Source: Lactarius indigo
Taxonomy: Eukaryota; Basidiomycota; Agaricomycetes; Russulales; Russulaceae
DNA: 64,000 bases
Direction: 5' to 3'
NCBI GenBank assembly: GCA_025766275.1
Contig: JAFKAC010000067.1
Location: 186,001-250,000, forward strand
The notes beneath the pieces are model-generated. The model made no database searches. It saw only the letters and a list, made by a program, of their open reading frames with translations, and was not told the origin of the DNA. This document shows, piece after piece, positions 13,226 to 25,900 of the stretch. The translations under genes and the position numbers were made by a program. Numbering within the stretch: position 1 is the first letter of the stretch; every line of letters begins with the position of its first letter.

Positions 13226-14118
13226 CTAAGAGGAAACATATGCAATGACCTCAGGAGAATGGTTAAAGCTGTATGGCTCCTCTTTGGGGCACAACTCATG
13301 TTTCAATAAAAGGGGTGTCTTACTTTGGAGCCAGCTGGGGTCATAGGCGTTGACTGGGAGACCCGGAGGGGCATATTGCGCTTGACGAACCTTCTGAGAG
13401 CCGGTGCATATGTGTGTGAACATGCCACGTTTGTTGAGAATGAAGGCGTTAATGTGATTCCAGTGATGCAAATCATCAAAAACTTTGAGCCAATGGTGGA
13501 TGTCAGGATGCCACCAGCTTGGTTTGATGACAGTGTATGTTGTCTGGCCAGTATTAGAATCAAAGGAAGACTCATCTGAGGACATTCTGTCTGCTCCCAA
13601 TGCATCCATGACCTCAAGGTGCTTCTTCAGTGGGTCATAGAGCTTAACAATCTCATGGCAACGTTGAAATAACTGTAGCTTAGATGAGTGTATTCCCAGG
13701 TAGGGATATACAACAACGTACTTGGTATTTGTGCTGCTTGCGGTTATGTTTGGACCGCTCTGCAACTTTGGCTGCCTGAGGTAGCATGTCTCGTTTCCAG
13801 TGTGATTTCAGACTCTTGATCCTGCTGTTAAAAGCCTTCTCAATTGCCTTTTGCATCTCTGATGTATCATCACATCCTGTCTTCTCAATAAGATAAACAG
13901 CAAATGCTCAGCTGGCAGAAACATTCCATGGCGATTTCAGATCCCCTGCTATGTCAACCATGAAGTCCGCAGCTGTCATTTCACATGCATTCACTCCATG
14001 GCCACTGTTCTCCCACTTGGACGCAGATGCAGAAAGCTGAGAAGGTGATGGCGTGGAGCCATAAGGTGGGCTTGCACCTAGCAGTAAGGCAAGTTCGTCT
14101 CGAACAAGTTTCTTGTTT
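13226..14118 (-). pseudogene. Third multicopy Agaricomycete hypothetical gene, one nonsense codon
   Basis: Seen: an upstream exon (13722 to about 14118) and a downstream exon (13226-13672) joined by a 49-bp intron (13673-13721, GTACGT to CTACAG). Recognisable stretches are ELALLLGASPPYG, ADFMVDIAGDLKSPW, KAFNSRIKSLKSHWK, HNRKQHKYQ, MSSDESS and PPGLPVNAYDPSWL. An in-frame TGA at 13908-13910 lies where the context suggests tryptophan, so the copy is probably dead. The start codon is not certain. Recalled: the SSDES motif and the C-terminal LPVNAY-x-P-x-WL pattern belong to an abundant Agaricomycete family of unknown function. No enzymatic motif is visible. Confidence 0.55.
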
Positions 14119-14394
14119 CAGCGCAATTGGATCAGTCTAGGACATGATATCAAGATTGGGACTTAAGGACTGACAGCTAGTGCTTTATCTTTGTCAGCAC
14201 GGTGCAATGGGCTCCTCCTACGCCTGCTGGACTTCTTTGACCACCGCAACACCCAGTTCTGTGAGTGGAGCTAGTGTTCTTTACTATCTGTTCAAGCAGA
14301 TCAACGATGCATGCTTGTTGTTCAAAGCTGCTGGAGTTCTGAGAAGTGAGTCATGAGTCACACAACTCTGAGCCTACCAAGAAGGCAACAGATA

Positions 14395-14797
14395 TCATTC
14401 ATGTACGGAGCGGCCAACCGATGATGCACCCTGATGCTGGTCTGCTCTGCGCAGATATGGAGAAGTTGTAGGCGAATCCCGCAGCTGTGAGTGCGACTCC
14501 CCTTGAGACGAAAGCCGTGAAGTGTGGGAACAGGGAGCATTGGACTGTGCGAATAGTTGAGGCAGTGGCTGAGACATTTGACGCCCATTAGCAATGGCAA
14601 GCGTGAGTCAAATATATGAAGCGTACACTCAGTCCTCCATTACTTTCACTGTCTACCCTGTTGCCCTGACCATCTTGGTCAATATTTTCTACGACTTCTG
14701 ACTTGTCTGGTTCCTCGTCCAAGTCAGGATCTTCAATTACCGGTGAGTCAGACACATAAAAATTCCGAGGGTCATGACTGGGCTTGATTGGTGGCAA
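14395..14797 (-). CDS. Possible two-exon hypothetical fragment
   Basis: An acidic open block (14797 to about 14622) ends at a GTACGC donor-like site and may continue after a CAG acceptor near 14576 into a Ser/His-rich block ending at 14395. No family is recognised. This could equally be chance coding potential. Confidence 0.22.
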
Positions 14798-14799
14798 GA

Positions 14800-15566
14800 G
14801 TTGCTCTACTTTGGATGGGCTTCGGTTGTAAGTTTCCTTTTGCTTTCCTTTGGATGCCGTTTGAATGGTAACCTATTTGAAAGGAAGGATAAGATGAATG
14901 ATGATACTCAAGTAGGGTATTTCTTACGCTTTCATCTTTGGAATATGCTTCATCTTCACTGCTTGAACCCGCAGGATAACTACAAGGTACCCATCTGAGT
15001 CATCTGTGTGCAGGCCTGGTTTTTATTGCCACTCTTGGGGTCGCTAAAGTTTCTTCAAACAGCTAGTTAAATAGCAGTACCTTCAGAGAGGCTGTCGCAC
15101 AAGGTTAAAAATCAACATGGCGCACTCCTATCTGCTCGTGACCAAGACTGGTACTGCCTGGGGTATCGACATACAGGCGCTTCTTGGTCCGAGCTTGGAA
15201 CATGTGAAGATCTTACCCCATGGCACAATGGCAAAAGCACACTTACGTGTTCTGTCGCACTCTAGGATTGACTCTGAGTCTGCTAAGAAGGCGTGGGTAC
15301 ATCAATGAACAAACTCGATGTGGCAGTGAACGTGGGGTTTTACCATCGCCAGACCAGGAACCACCTCGATTTGCGCCCCCCGGAGATGCTGTGGCATTGG
15401 AAACTTCTACATACCCAACATGGGAACTTCACAACAGTCAATAGCATCTGCACTCACCATCAGGAGTGGCATTTTCTTCTTCGTCATCAGCAAGTAGATC
15501 TTCCTCTAACACAGTTAGATCGCATGCACTTGCACCGTGAGTGGGGCAACCCCTGAACATGAGATG
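14800..15566. other. No supported gene
   Basis: Short open frames in several registers, for example from 15117, with no recognised motif. It forms the left flank of the large nested gypsy element and does not resemble the gypsy pol sequence that flanks that element on the right. Confidence 0.35.
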
Positions 15567-16850
15567 TGTGGTGAACTCACTGTCACTCGACAGCGAGGGA
15601 TACGGTTGAAGATGACGGTGGGTGAGATAGAGGTGGAGAGAACGACGGAGGGGGCAAAGAGGAGGCATCTTGGCTCAAAGAATATAGTGGCGCACACAGG
15701 GTGGGGCACTCGGAGGAGCTGAGAGGCAAGAGAGGGAAGATGTCACAAGTGGACAGTCTGAGGGACTGTCCGATAGATTGCACTAGCTTATATACTACAG
15801 GGGGTGGTCTGTGCGTAGATTTAGGGCAGGCATAGGGCCTGTCCACGAGTGCTGCACAATACTGCGGATTGGAACATTCCAGAGATTAGTTATTAATACT
15901 GTCCAATCAGAATAAAGGATAAGCATGGTATGACTGCACCACAGTTGATGACGCCATATTTGTAACGCCACTACAGGGGCATTGAGTACGACCTGTACTA
16001 AGTCAGTCAATTGATTGGTAGTCTGAGCCCAAGGGCTCGACTTCAGTGAGAATGATGCACAAGAGTCACAAGGACGCGTGTCACTTGGACTGTAGAGGAG
16101 GGCTAAGACTTGAAGGTCTAGCAAAGACAGGGATCGAGAGACGAGGGACTTCGCGTAGGCAAGTGTAGTATTACACAAGAAGTCTAGTCTACCGTACAAG
16201 CTAGATAGTACTAGGCTTAAATACACGTGGTGCTGTACCGTACCAACAAGGGCGCAACGTGGTGTCTTATCGGAGAACAAGAGATGGGCCATAATGGGAA
16301 CAAGGGGTGTCTGTATCAAGAACAAGAGAGAATCACGCGGGTTCGCGCGTGATTGAGAAGTGAACGGAAACTAACACATGTTGAGCTTTATCAAAAGATA
16401 ACGACGATAAGCAAAGCGCGTGATAGGAACCGGGTAAACGTAGTGTCCGCGTAGTCATACAGGGCTCGTAAGGTGAGGATAAAGGTTGAAGGGAGAAAGG
16501 AACGAACGAGTCCGAAAGAAGAGCCAGGCAGAAATTCGTAACAATATTGCACCATAGTGGCATGATTCCGCAGCAGCTGCGGAACCTGTGATCAAGATAC
16601 GTGTTTCTTGTGACTTGGTTGATTATCTTCGTTGATCAATAAACAATCAATCGTTGATTGATACACATGCACATGTACAGGTGACTTGGAGAGACAGAGT
16701 AATCATGTGACACATCACGTGACTGTCAGAGAGCGAAATTCAAACTCCGATTTCGGATCTCCCCTTTAGGAAGCTGATGACATAAGCCCAGTCTGGTCCG
16801 GATCGGTCCTAAGCATCTTGAGTCACGATCAGGTTTATAGGTTTGTGACA
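15567..16850 (-). repeat. 3' LTR of the minus-strand gypsy element
   Basis: Plus-strand ends are TGTGGTGAAC and TTTGTGACA. It is collinear with 38695-39978 at a constant offset of 23128 with no gaps. It contains a TATA box (15786-15794), the inverted repeat 15750-15771, and a nested solo LTR at 15961-16543. Confidence 0.92.
15961..16543 (-). mobile_element. Solo LTR (family B, 583 bp) nested inside the gypsy 3' LTR
   Basis: Starts TGTAACGCCAC, ends CGTAACA, and is flanked by ATATT at 15956-15960 and 16544-16548 (perfect TSD). Its TATA-like box (TATTTAAG) is on the minus strand. The same insertion with the same TSD occurs in the other LTR at 39089-39671, so it predates the last transposition of the host element. 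Confidence 0.92.
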
Positions 16851-16863
16851 GTATCCCCTTTTT
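16851..16863 (-). other. Polypurine tract of the gypsy element
   Basis: The minus strand reads AAAAAGGGGATAC immediately before the 3' LTR (TGTCAC). This is the expected position and composition for plus-strand DNA priming. Confidence 0.8.
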
Positions 16864-19800
16864 AATGTCGTGCTATTCCACTAGCACTAGTTGACTTTGG
16901 TTTAGGGGCACTGGGGTTGGCCTTGTGAAATTGACTGACAAGGTCTTGCACATGGGTCATTTGGGAGGAGGGGAGCCAGGAGTTTTCAGAGTCAGGGTAC
17001 CCCTTCCACTTGATCAAGTAGAGTATCCCCTTTTTGTTAGGCGATACTTTGGATTGCAGGACCCTTTCAACTTCGTAGTGTTCGTCTTCCCCTTGGATGA
17101 TTTCAGGGGGTGGTCTGGTGAAGTTGGGTCCATGTGTAGTGTTTTCTTTGTATGGAGAGATCAAGGAGTTGTGGAAGACTGGGTGGATGCGCCATGTCTT
17201 TGGGAGTTGGAGTCTGCAATTGACTCCCCAGGTGGAAAGGATTTTAAAGGGGCCATGGCGTCGTGGGGCAAGTTTAGCTTTGGGGTGGGTAGTATGGATG
17301 TTGGTCCCTTCCAGCCAGACTAGATCGCCTGTCTTGAATTTGTGAGAGGGGGTGGATTTTTTTGTTCCTCTCATTACTTCCACTGCTACCTTGAGGGCTG
17401 CAGTTACTTCAGAGCGGATTTGGTTTAGCGTGTTTAGTCTTTCTTCAGCTGTGGGTATCTTGGTGGTGAAGTGGGTGGGGGGAATGAACTCTGGCTTGTA
17501 CCCATACCAAACCTCGAAGGGTGATTTGTGGGTTGCGCTATGTTGTCGGGCATTGTGCACAAATTCCATGAATGGAATTAGGTCCACCCAGTTATCTTGT
17601 TGGAAGTTGCAGAAGACATGAAGATATTGTTCAAGTTCTTGATTAACTCATTCAGTTTCTCCATCGGTTTGTGGGTGGAAAGTTGTGGATAGTGTGGATT
17701 TGACTCCAAGTTTGTTCCAGATTTCTTGCATGACCTTTGATGCAAATTGGGGGCCTCTGTCAGATATGACTTGTCGAGGAAGGCCGGTACGTCTCCAGAC
17801 ATTCTCTAAGTAGAGTTGGGCTGTTTCGTCTGCAGTGATGGTTTTGTTGCAAGGGGAAATGACTATAGCTTTGCTGAGTCGATCGACCACTACAAATAGT
17901 GAATCGTAGTTGTGGGATAGGGGAAGGTCAGTGATGAAGTCCATTGTGATGGTTCCCCATATTTCTTCAGGTATTGCATTTGGTTGTAGGGGTACTTGTG
18001 TACGTGGTTTGATTTTAGTGGCTTGGCATGTGGCGCAACCATCAACATAGGTTTTAATGAAGGTTGATATGCCTGGCCACCAGAAGTCTCAGGATATTAA
18101 CTCATAGGTCTTCCATCGTCCTGGGTGTCCTGTGGCGATGTGGTCGTGGTATGTTTTAACAATGTCTCTTCGTAGGTTGTCGTCTTTTGGAACATAGACT
18201 TGTCCTTTGAACAAGATAATGCCGTCCTCTAAGTTCCACTCTTCTAGGCCTTTAGCTAGGGATTGAGGGCTGTTTTTTAAGAGGGACTCTAGGGCCATGC
18301 TGACTTCCTTGTCGTAAGTCTGGGTGTTTTTGATATGCTGTTGGAGGTTGGTATCTCCTTGAATGGTTACTGTAGTTCTTTGTACTGCATTGATGGAAAA
18401 ATATTTGGTATCCAGGAGTACTTGCTTTTCATCTTCATCCGCTATCCCCTTTTTATAATCTGGACGCCGAGACAGGGCATCAGACTTATTTTGTGTGCCA
18501 GGTTTGTGGATGATGATGAACTGGAAGTGAGAGAGGAACAAGGCCCATCGGGCCTGACGGCGGGAAAGCTTCTGCTTAGTGGTAAAATAGACAAGGTTGC
18601 CATGGTCAGACCAGATTTCAGTAATGTCATCCTGCCCTTCCAGGTAGTGGTGGAAAGCATGCAAGGCATGGATGATGGCGAGGAGTTCCTTGTCACAAAT
18701 CTCGTAGTGACGTTCAGCAGGAAGGAGGGATTTGGAAAGGAAGGCAACGGGGTGCCAACGTTGCAAGGCATCAGGTTGTTCAAGAATGGCACCGGTAGCA
18801 AAATCACTTGTGTTGGTGATGAGGCGGAAAGGTTTGGAATGGTCAGGCAGGGCAAGGACAGGAGCCTCGGTGAAGCATTTAATCAGGGTGCAGAAAGCAC
18901 TTTCTGCCGCGGTATCCCAAGAAAAGGGGACATCTTTTTTGGTTAGGTCAAACAAGGGGTGGGCAATAGTGGAGTAGTCTTTAATGAAGCGTTGATAGAA
19001 ATTGCAAAAGCCTAGGAAGGCTTGTACTTGTTTGACAGTGCATGGGGTGGGCCATTGAGTGATGCCCGCAACTTTTGCAGGGTCCATAGAAACTTGGCCA
19101 TTGGAAATGACAATTCTGAGGTATTCTACAGAAGTTTGTGCGAAGGTACATTTTTCAGGTTTCAGATAGAGGTCGTGGCGTTCCAGCCGTTGAAGTACTT
19201 CATGCGTCAACGCTGTAAGGGAGGAGATATCTTCCGTGAAGATTAAGATGTCATCAAGGTAGACTATGACATGTCCATCGTCGATCAAGGATTCGAAGAT
19301 TTGGTTCATGAATGTCTGGAAGGTGGCAGGGGCATTGCAGAGGCCGAAGGTCATTACTGTGGGTTCAAAGAGTCCTAAGGATGTTTTGAAGGCTGCCTTG
19401 TATTCATCGCCTTTGTGGATGCGGATATTGTTGTAACCCCAACAAATATCCAGCTTGGTGAAGTAACGAGCACCATGAAGTTTGTCAATAAGTTCAGGAA
19501 TAAGGGGGAGTGGTGCTGCATTTTTGATGGTTATATCATTGAGGGCACAGTAGTCTTGCACAGGTCGGAGTTTGCCATCCTTCTTGTCAACAAAGAAGAA
19601 AGGGGGGGCCATGGGTGACTTAGATGGTCGAATGTAACCTTTCTTTAGGTGTTTGGAAATATATTCTTTGAGGGCATCAGATTCTTTTGGTGTAAGTCGA
19701 TAAATGCCACAATTCTTTATAGTGGCACCTGGTTTGAGATCAATTGCGTGATCCCAAGGTTGGTGTTGGGGTAGCCGGTGGGATGCAGTTTCACTAAATA

Positions 19801-20640
19801 CTTTAGTGTATCGTTGGAAATGACTGGGGATGTGGTCAGTGGAAGGCTTAGGTGCAGTACGTGCCGCTATCTTGGTGCTTGTAGTTATTTTTGCTCAAAT
19901 TGCCAGGTGATCATACTTGGCAAAGCTGTGGATCCACAGCCAGGGTTCACAGGCATCTTGGAGGAAGGCAGGTTCTAGAGGTTCAGTTTCCTCATTCGTG
20001 GGGAGACAGGTTTCTTGGTTAAGGTCAAGTTCCAGGATGTTAATAGTCATGTGTCGCGTTTGTGGCGTCCTTGAAGAGATGATGACTGCAGAGGAGGATA
20101 AGGTGCAGGTTTTCGGGCATCTGGTGAAGGCTACTCTTAGTTGAAGCCAATCAATTTCTGGGTTATGTGCTTGGAGCCAATCTGTTCCTAAGATTATATC
20201 ATGCTCTCCTAGAGTAGTTGCGTAAAGTTCCACAGTTTCATCATGATAGTTATTGTCAGAAGTTCTGATCTGTAGCCTTTGGATCATTGTATACCTAACA
20301 GATCCCGTCTTGTTGGGAGACCCATCCACGTTTCTAACTGGTAAGGGTTTAATTAGTGTCCTCAATGTTAGGTTGTTTGCTCGCGCAAACCCATCATCCA
20401 TGATGATGCCCTCCGCACCACTGTCCAACAGGGCACAGGCACTGATTTCCTTGCCAGACTTCTTTCCTACTAGTGTAACTCTGAGAACAATTGAAGGAGC
20501 TCTCCTATTCCAAATTGTTTCTACAGGTACATGCTCGGCTCCGAGTGTCTCTAGTAAGGAAAGGCCGTGTACAACGCTACTGGCACGAATACTTCCAATT
20601 GACAGTGCTACGATGGAAGAGCCTAAAAATCCTCATTTAT
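16862..20640 (-). pseudogene. Gypsy (chromovirus-type) pol: protease, RT, RNase H, integrase, chromodomain
   Basis: One frame interrupted by TGA at 19895-19897, 18089-18091 and 17648-17650. Domains in order: aspartic protease (LDSGAEG), reverse transcriptase (KLRPVQDYCALND, LDICWGYNNIRI, VIVYLDDILIF), RNase H (TDTSDF-like block reading ITNTSDFATGA), integrase zinc region with GHPGRWKTYELIS, catalytic core (MDFITDLP, ISDRGPQFAS, FHPQTDGETE) and a C-terminal chromodomain (YLIKWKGYPDSENSWLP). The contexts IS-stop-DFWW and TE-stop-VNQE suggest arginine codons changed CGA to TGA. Pol lies in the -1 frame relative to gag and overlaps its stop. The terminal TAA is at 16862-16864. Confidence 0.93.
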
Positions 20641-22056
20641 AGGCACCAAACGCGGACGTGCGTCCGGGTCAAAAGGGAGTATCTCTCGATATACCGCTCC
20701 AATGTTTGCCGGGTGGTCAGTAGGTGCTTCCTCCTGACTTGCTTTGTCAACAAAGGCACTGCGTGCTCTCGCGTTATTGTTGGATTGGCCTCCTTTGGCC
20801 TTCATGGCTGCCATCTTGGCATGACATTCTTTAAGTACATGGCCTGGTTTGCCACAGTACAGACAGAGTTTATTCTTGAAGTGGTACTCCTGCTCTTCTT
20901 TGGTAAGCTTGGCTCTTGGTTTGGTGGTGCGTGATGAGGAGGCATTGATGTTTACGCCATCGTCTTCTGCTAGGACTGCACGTCCTAAGGTGGGCTTATG
21001 GGTTTTGTTAAACTGGTTAATGGCGTGACCAGCGTAAATTCGATATGTGTGGTCGAATTCTCTTGCTTTCTCAACAAGGGTGTCGAAAGTGGTAGGGATG
21101 GGGGATATACCAAGCAGTTTCATGTTTAGGGCTGGTGGAATGGCTTGGCGGAAGGCATACATCTGGGTTTGTTCATTTGCACCACTTCGTGTAGCATGGG
21201 TTGACCATTCTTGGAACCATTCATTGAAAGGTTGGGTGCCCATTTTTAGGGAATACATTTTGTTGGTGGACTCCATGGCAGTGTGACCAGGGATGAAGTG
21301 TGCATCAAAGTCAGTTTTGAACTGTGCCCAGGTGCCAAAGGTGATTGCTGCTCCACCAGTCAGGTTTAAGGCTTTCTTTTGCCTGTCCTGAGCCCATTCT
21401 CCAGCTGAGCTTCCAACCTTGAAGTAGGTGAGGGCAGTAGATATCTTTTTATCGTTAGTGTTAAAGATATCTTGGTTTAGGTGGAAGTAGTTGGCAAGGT
21501 TGTTCCAAAAGGCCTCCGCATTGTTGGGTTTCCCATCAAAGGGCTTGGGCACTGCACCCAGGATTTTTGCAGGCGCAGGTGCTGCCATTGCAGTGCTTAC
21601 AGGGGGTGCCAATAAGGGGGGTGCTGAGGAAGAGGCTTGAACAGTTAGGGGTGGGGATGGGAGTCAGTGTGGGGGAACTACTGCAGGAAAATGGCTTGGG
21701 CCGGAGGTACTGGGGGAAATCTGAGGTGTCGAGGGTCGGGATGTTACTTGGGAGAGTAGACCAGAGAGTTTTTTGGTAGTAGTTTCTAGGATTTGTGATA
21801 CTTCTTCTGTGTTGCTTTCTGAATCTCTGGAGTTGTTAGGTGAGTTGAAATGGACTGGCTTGTTGTTTAGGTAAATCCACTGTTTGTTTACAAAGTTCCA
21901 ACGAATGTTCTTTCCTTTGAAAGTGGCATGTAGGGAGTTGTAACTTAGGTTCTCAACTTTGTTGATACCAGGAAAGGCTTCTTTTAGGTCTTGAAAAATG
22001 ATTTGGTGCTGGGTGGCAACTATTGTCCATGGGTGTTTCCCTGTAGGGCTGGATAT
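20623..22056 (-). pseudogene. Gypsy gag, main part (N-terminus at 35349-35470)
   Basis: Contains the gag capsid region (PFDGKPNNAEAFWNNL, FNEWFQEWSTHA) and one CCHC zinc knuckle (CLYCGKPGHVLKECH). It ends NEDF-stop at the sequence GATTTTTAG, where pol continues in the -1 frame. Upstream, the frame continues through a Pro/Ser-rich stretch with one TGA and reaches the copia insertion point at 22056. Across that point it joins the segment 35349-35470, which supplies the only good ATG (35470). The joined frame is about 516 codons. Gag packages element RNA in cytoplasmic particles. This copy is disrupted by the 13.3-kb insertion. Confidence 0.85.
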
Positions 22057-22457
22057 TGTTGCACAGCAAAAGCCTTACAGGCTAAAGCGCAGCACGCAGG
22101 AGGGACGTTCTCACCTTTGCAGTAGGTTGAGAGACTGTTTTAGAGGGGAGAGTGTGCACAAGTGAAGAGGGGTGAAGTTCTGTATTCGCCTCCCTCCCCA
22201 TAGGAGGATATTAATGCTCTATGGCACCACCATGTCCATTTGCGCAAAAGTGATGAGTAAAGGCGTCCACAATATTGCGTTTTTACACATGCCTGATGTG
22301 TTTCGCGCTTCTGAGACAGTCATGAGACTTCTCCTCATCACCGGACATGATACACCCACTACCGTACGTATCCTGACTTGCCTAATATGGTAAACATAGT
22401 ACCGTAATGTCATAACTGCTATAGATAAGGTCCTTATGTACTTATCACGTTCCAACA
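22057..22457 (-). repeat. 3' LTR of copia element 1
   Basis: Plus strand starts TGTTGCACAGC and ends CGTTCCAACA, 401 bp. Followed on the plus strand by CTCCCCCTTGC, the polypurine tract on the minus strand. Confidence 0.93.
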
Positions 22458-22928
22458 CTCCCCCTTGCTTAGTGCAGCTAGTAAAGCGCTTCTAAGCAAT
22501 AGCCTTACTCTGTAGACATAAGGATTGGTAATAAACATCGACCGGAAAGGCCTCGACCCTCAAATGTCATAGGGATGTATAGGGGATTTGGTTGCGGGGT
22601 TATCGCAACATCCTTTTTGTGAGGGGTTTTGTAAATCGTAGTAAAGACGCTACTCCCCAACAATGGTCGTCGATCCTCAGTTTCTTATGAGTAATTTGAC
22701 CTCTCATACTACGCCTTGATAGAACAGGATGTGTGAACTTCCTTCTGGTAGAGATACCAGGGTTGTTTGACGCAAAACCATGAGAGGCTTAGAGTCAGAT
22801 GACTCAATAAACTTCTATGGTTTGTGACAAAAGAGCAAGTCATTCATGACTCACTTCTAAAGAAGAAGCAATGTACACAGAGAAGCTATGAAAAACCCTT
22901 TTTATCTGCTACCCTTCAGGCATAGTGG

Positions 22929-25900
22929 TCAAGTTGCTCGAGCTTGCGTAGGCGAGGAAAACTCAAGCCCAAGCTGTTCCCTGAATTTTAGGAATTTAAT
23001 GTGACCCAGGTTCTTAGTAAAAAGATCGGCGGGGTTCTCAGCTCCTTCTATAAAGAATAACTCTATCTTCTTATCACAGATTACTTCACGTATGTAGTGG
23101 TGACGTAAATCAATGTGTTTAATCCGTTTTTCTTGAACCGGATTAGAAGATAGGAATATGGAGCCTTGATTATCTCCGCATAATGGAATTGGTTCTAGAT
23201 TTATTCCAAGCTCATGAAAGAGCGATTGTATCCAAACCAATTGTCTGCTTGTATCACACAGCGACATATATTCTGCTTCAGTGGATGAGAGCGCAATTGA
23301 CTTTTGTGCTCTCAAATTCCAGCAAAATATTCCATTTGCCATTTTTACTAAGTAGCCCATAGTGGACTTCCTGGTAACTGGGTCTGAAGCCCAGTCAGAA
23401 TCTGTGTATGCTATTATACCAGCATCACTCTTGCCGTCATAGACTAAGGCATAGTTTGAAGTACCAAGTAAGTAGCGGCATATGTAAAGAGCACACTTTA
23501 AATGGTCTTCTGATGGGTTGGCTGCAAACTGCGCCATTTTGGTAACAGCATAGGCAATATCCGGTCACGTACCAATCATAATGTATAGGAGTGATCCTAT
23601 CACTTGTTGGTATGAAGCGCAGAGATCTGGAGATGCAGTTCCCTTATTAGGGGTAGGATGATACCCTTCCGGTAGTGGAGTGGGTACTGATTTGGCGTTA
23701 ATCAGTTTGAAGTGCTGCAACACTTTCTGAAGGTAATCCTGCTGATCAATCAGGATTCTACCTTTAGAACGTAGTATGCGCATTCGAAGAAACTCTTTGG
23801 TATCACCAAGGTCTCTGCATTCCCAGATTCTCATGAAGCGCTGCTTCAGGGAATCAATATGTTTTTTGTGTTTCCCGAGGAAGAGGACATCATCGACGTA
23901 GAAAATTACTACAATTGTTTTATCCTCATTTACAAACAGACCTGAGTCTGATTGTAGACGCGTACAACTTAGAGTGCCCATGGATTTATCCAGCGCTCTC
24001 CACCAAGCAAGAGCAGCTTGTTTAAGTCCGTAGATGGCTTTTCTAAGGCGCATCACTTTGTTTTGTTGGCCAGGGATTTTAAACCCTTCAGGTTGTTCCA
24101 TGTAGAGTTCCTCATCGAGGTCTCCATATAGGAAGGCTGTTTTGATGTCCAGTCCAGAGATGTGCCAATCCTTCAGCGCTGTAAGCGCGAGCATCATCTG
24201 GACGGTCTCAAAGCGTACCACAGGTGAGAATATTTCATCATAATCAATGCCTTCAACCTGAGAAAAGCCTTTGGCAACTAGCCTGGCTTTCTTTCGACCA
24301 TCTGACTTTAAGTCAAATACCCATCGATTCTTGATAACCTTTCTGCCTTTTGGCGGGTTAACAAGTTCGTAGACTTTGCGATTGTGAAGGGAAGCAAGTT
24401 CCTCTTTGCATGCATTACACCACTCCTCCTGAGAGTCACTTGGCATTTTAAGAATGTCCCGATAGGTCCATTCACGAATATTAGAGGTATCAGGTGCATC
24501 TAGATCTGTTGGTGAAACTGCTTTGGCAAGCAGAAGATCTAGAAATTTGACTCCCCCTTCCTGAGCAAGGCGGGCGAGCAATTGTTGCTCTACTTCATCA
24601 TCTGAAAGGTGCGGATTATCACCTGGTGCACTAGAAGGACCAGACTCGGGTTGCTCAGGAAAATCTCCTGGTACAGTCTGATCTTGATGTGAATGCAACC
24701 GAGAGCTACTCAGCTGGTCACCAGTCAATTGTCGCCATGTGCAAGTCCGCTCAATGTCACGAATTATCGTAGTAGGAGGCCTATCTCCATAGACATTATC
24801 TGGATGAGAAGTGGGTTTCCTTGTACACGCCGTTCTCCTAGGTTGACTAGGACCTGGTACAGGTTGCGGCGGTAAAGGCGGAGGTAGCAGCAATCCAGTA
24901 CCTCCAGTAGATGTACTGGGAGGTCCAGGCCCAACAGGCTGGGGAGCGCTTCTCCATTTTGGAGGCTCAGGTGGAGGGTCGTCATCAACACCAGGAGTGG
25001 TATCGTCTACAGACAGCTCATCATCTGAAGCTGTATCATCTAACTGAGTTACACCTTTAGGTTTACTCCTGACGCTGTCAGAAGGACACTTAGGGAATAG
25101 TCCTTCATCAAAGAGTGCTTTGTCCGAATAGAACAAGGTATTGGGTGTGCGCATGAAGACATCAGCCTTCATCCCAGATCCTCTACCAAGGTAGATCATG
25201 AGTTCGCTTTTAGGGGAAAGTTTATTAACCCGGCGAGCCTCAGGGATATGGACATATGCACCCGAACCAAACACTCGAAGATGAGAAATATCAGGTACTT
25301 CATTGTACAATAGTTTATAAGGAGTCTGTCATTGAAGGCGACTAATTGGAGTTCTATTGTAACAATGTGTAGCGTGTAAGACTGCAAATTCCCACCAACT
25401 CTGAGGTAAACAAGCATCAAGGCGCATAGCCTGAGCTTTGTCCATTATAGTGCGCATAAAGCGCTCAGCGCGCCCATTTTGTTGTGGCGTATGTGGTGCA
25501 GACTGTAGCACTGTAATGCCGGCATCCTTTAATTGCTTTAGGAAAGCATCCGACTTATATTCACCGCCGGCATCAGACATCCATTCTTTTATGGTAGCAT
25601 TAAATTGATTTTTTATTAACACAAGCCACTGCTTTAAAGCAGTAATAGCAGAGGCTTTGTCCCGTAAAAGAGTGATCCAAGCAAAGGAAGTATAATCATC
25701 AAAGAAGACAATAAAATACTTGTACTTGTGATACGACAGTATAGGGAAGCTTTTTAAATCGGAATGAATTCGATTAAAAGAAGCTTTAGCCCTAGTTTCT
25801 GAAGGCGGATGAGATGCTGCAGGCATTTTTCCTTGCGCACATCCTGGACATAGTTTATCAGAGGTAGGAATTACAATCCCGTCAGGGAAACCCTTAGTGT

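Noticed and set aside
15961..16543. Native part of the gypsy LTR
   Set aside because: It has its own TG/CA ends and a perfect ATATT duplication, and occurs alone at 47064.
18335..18946. 203-codon plus-strand open frame inside gypsy pol
   Set aside because: Antisense shadow of the reverse transcriptase and RNase H coding sequence; no independent motif.
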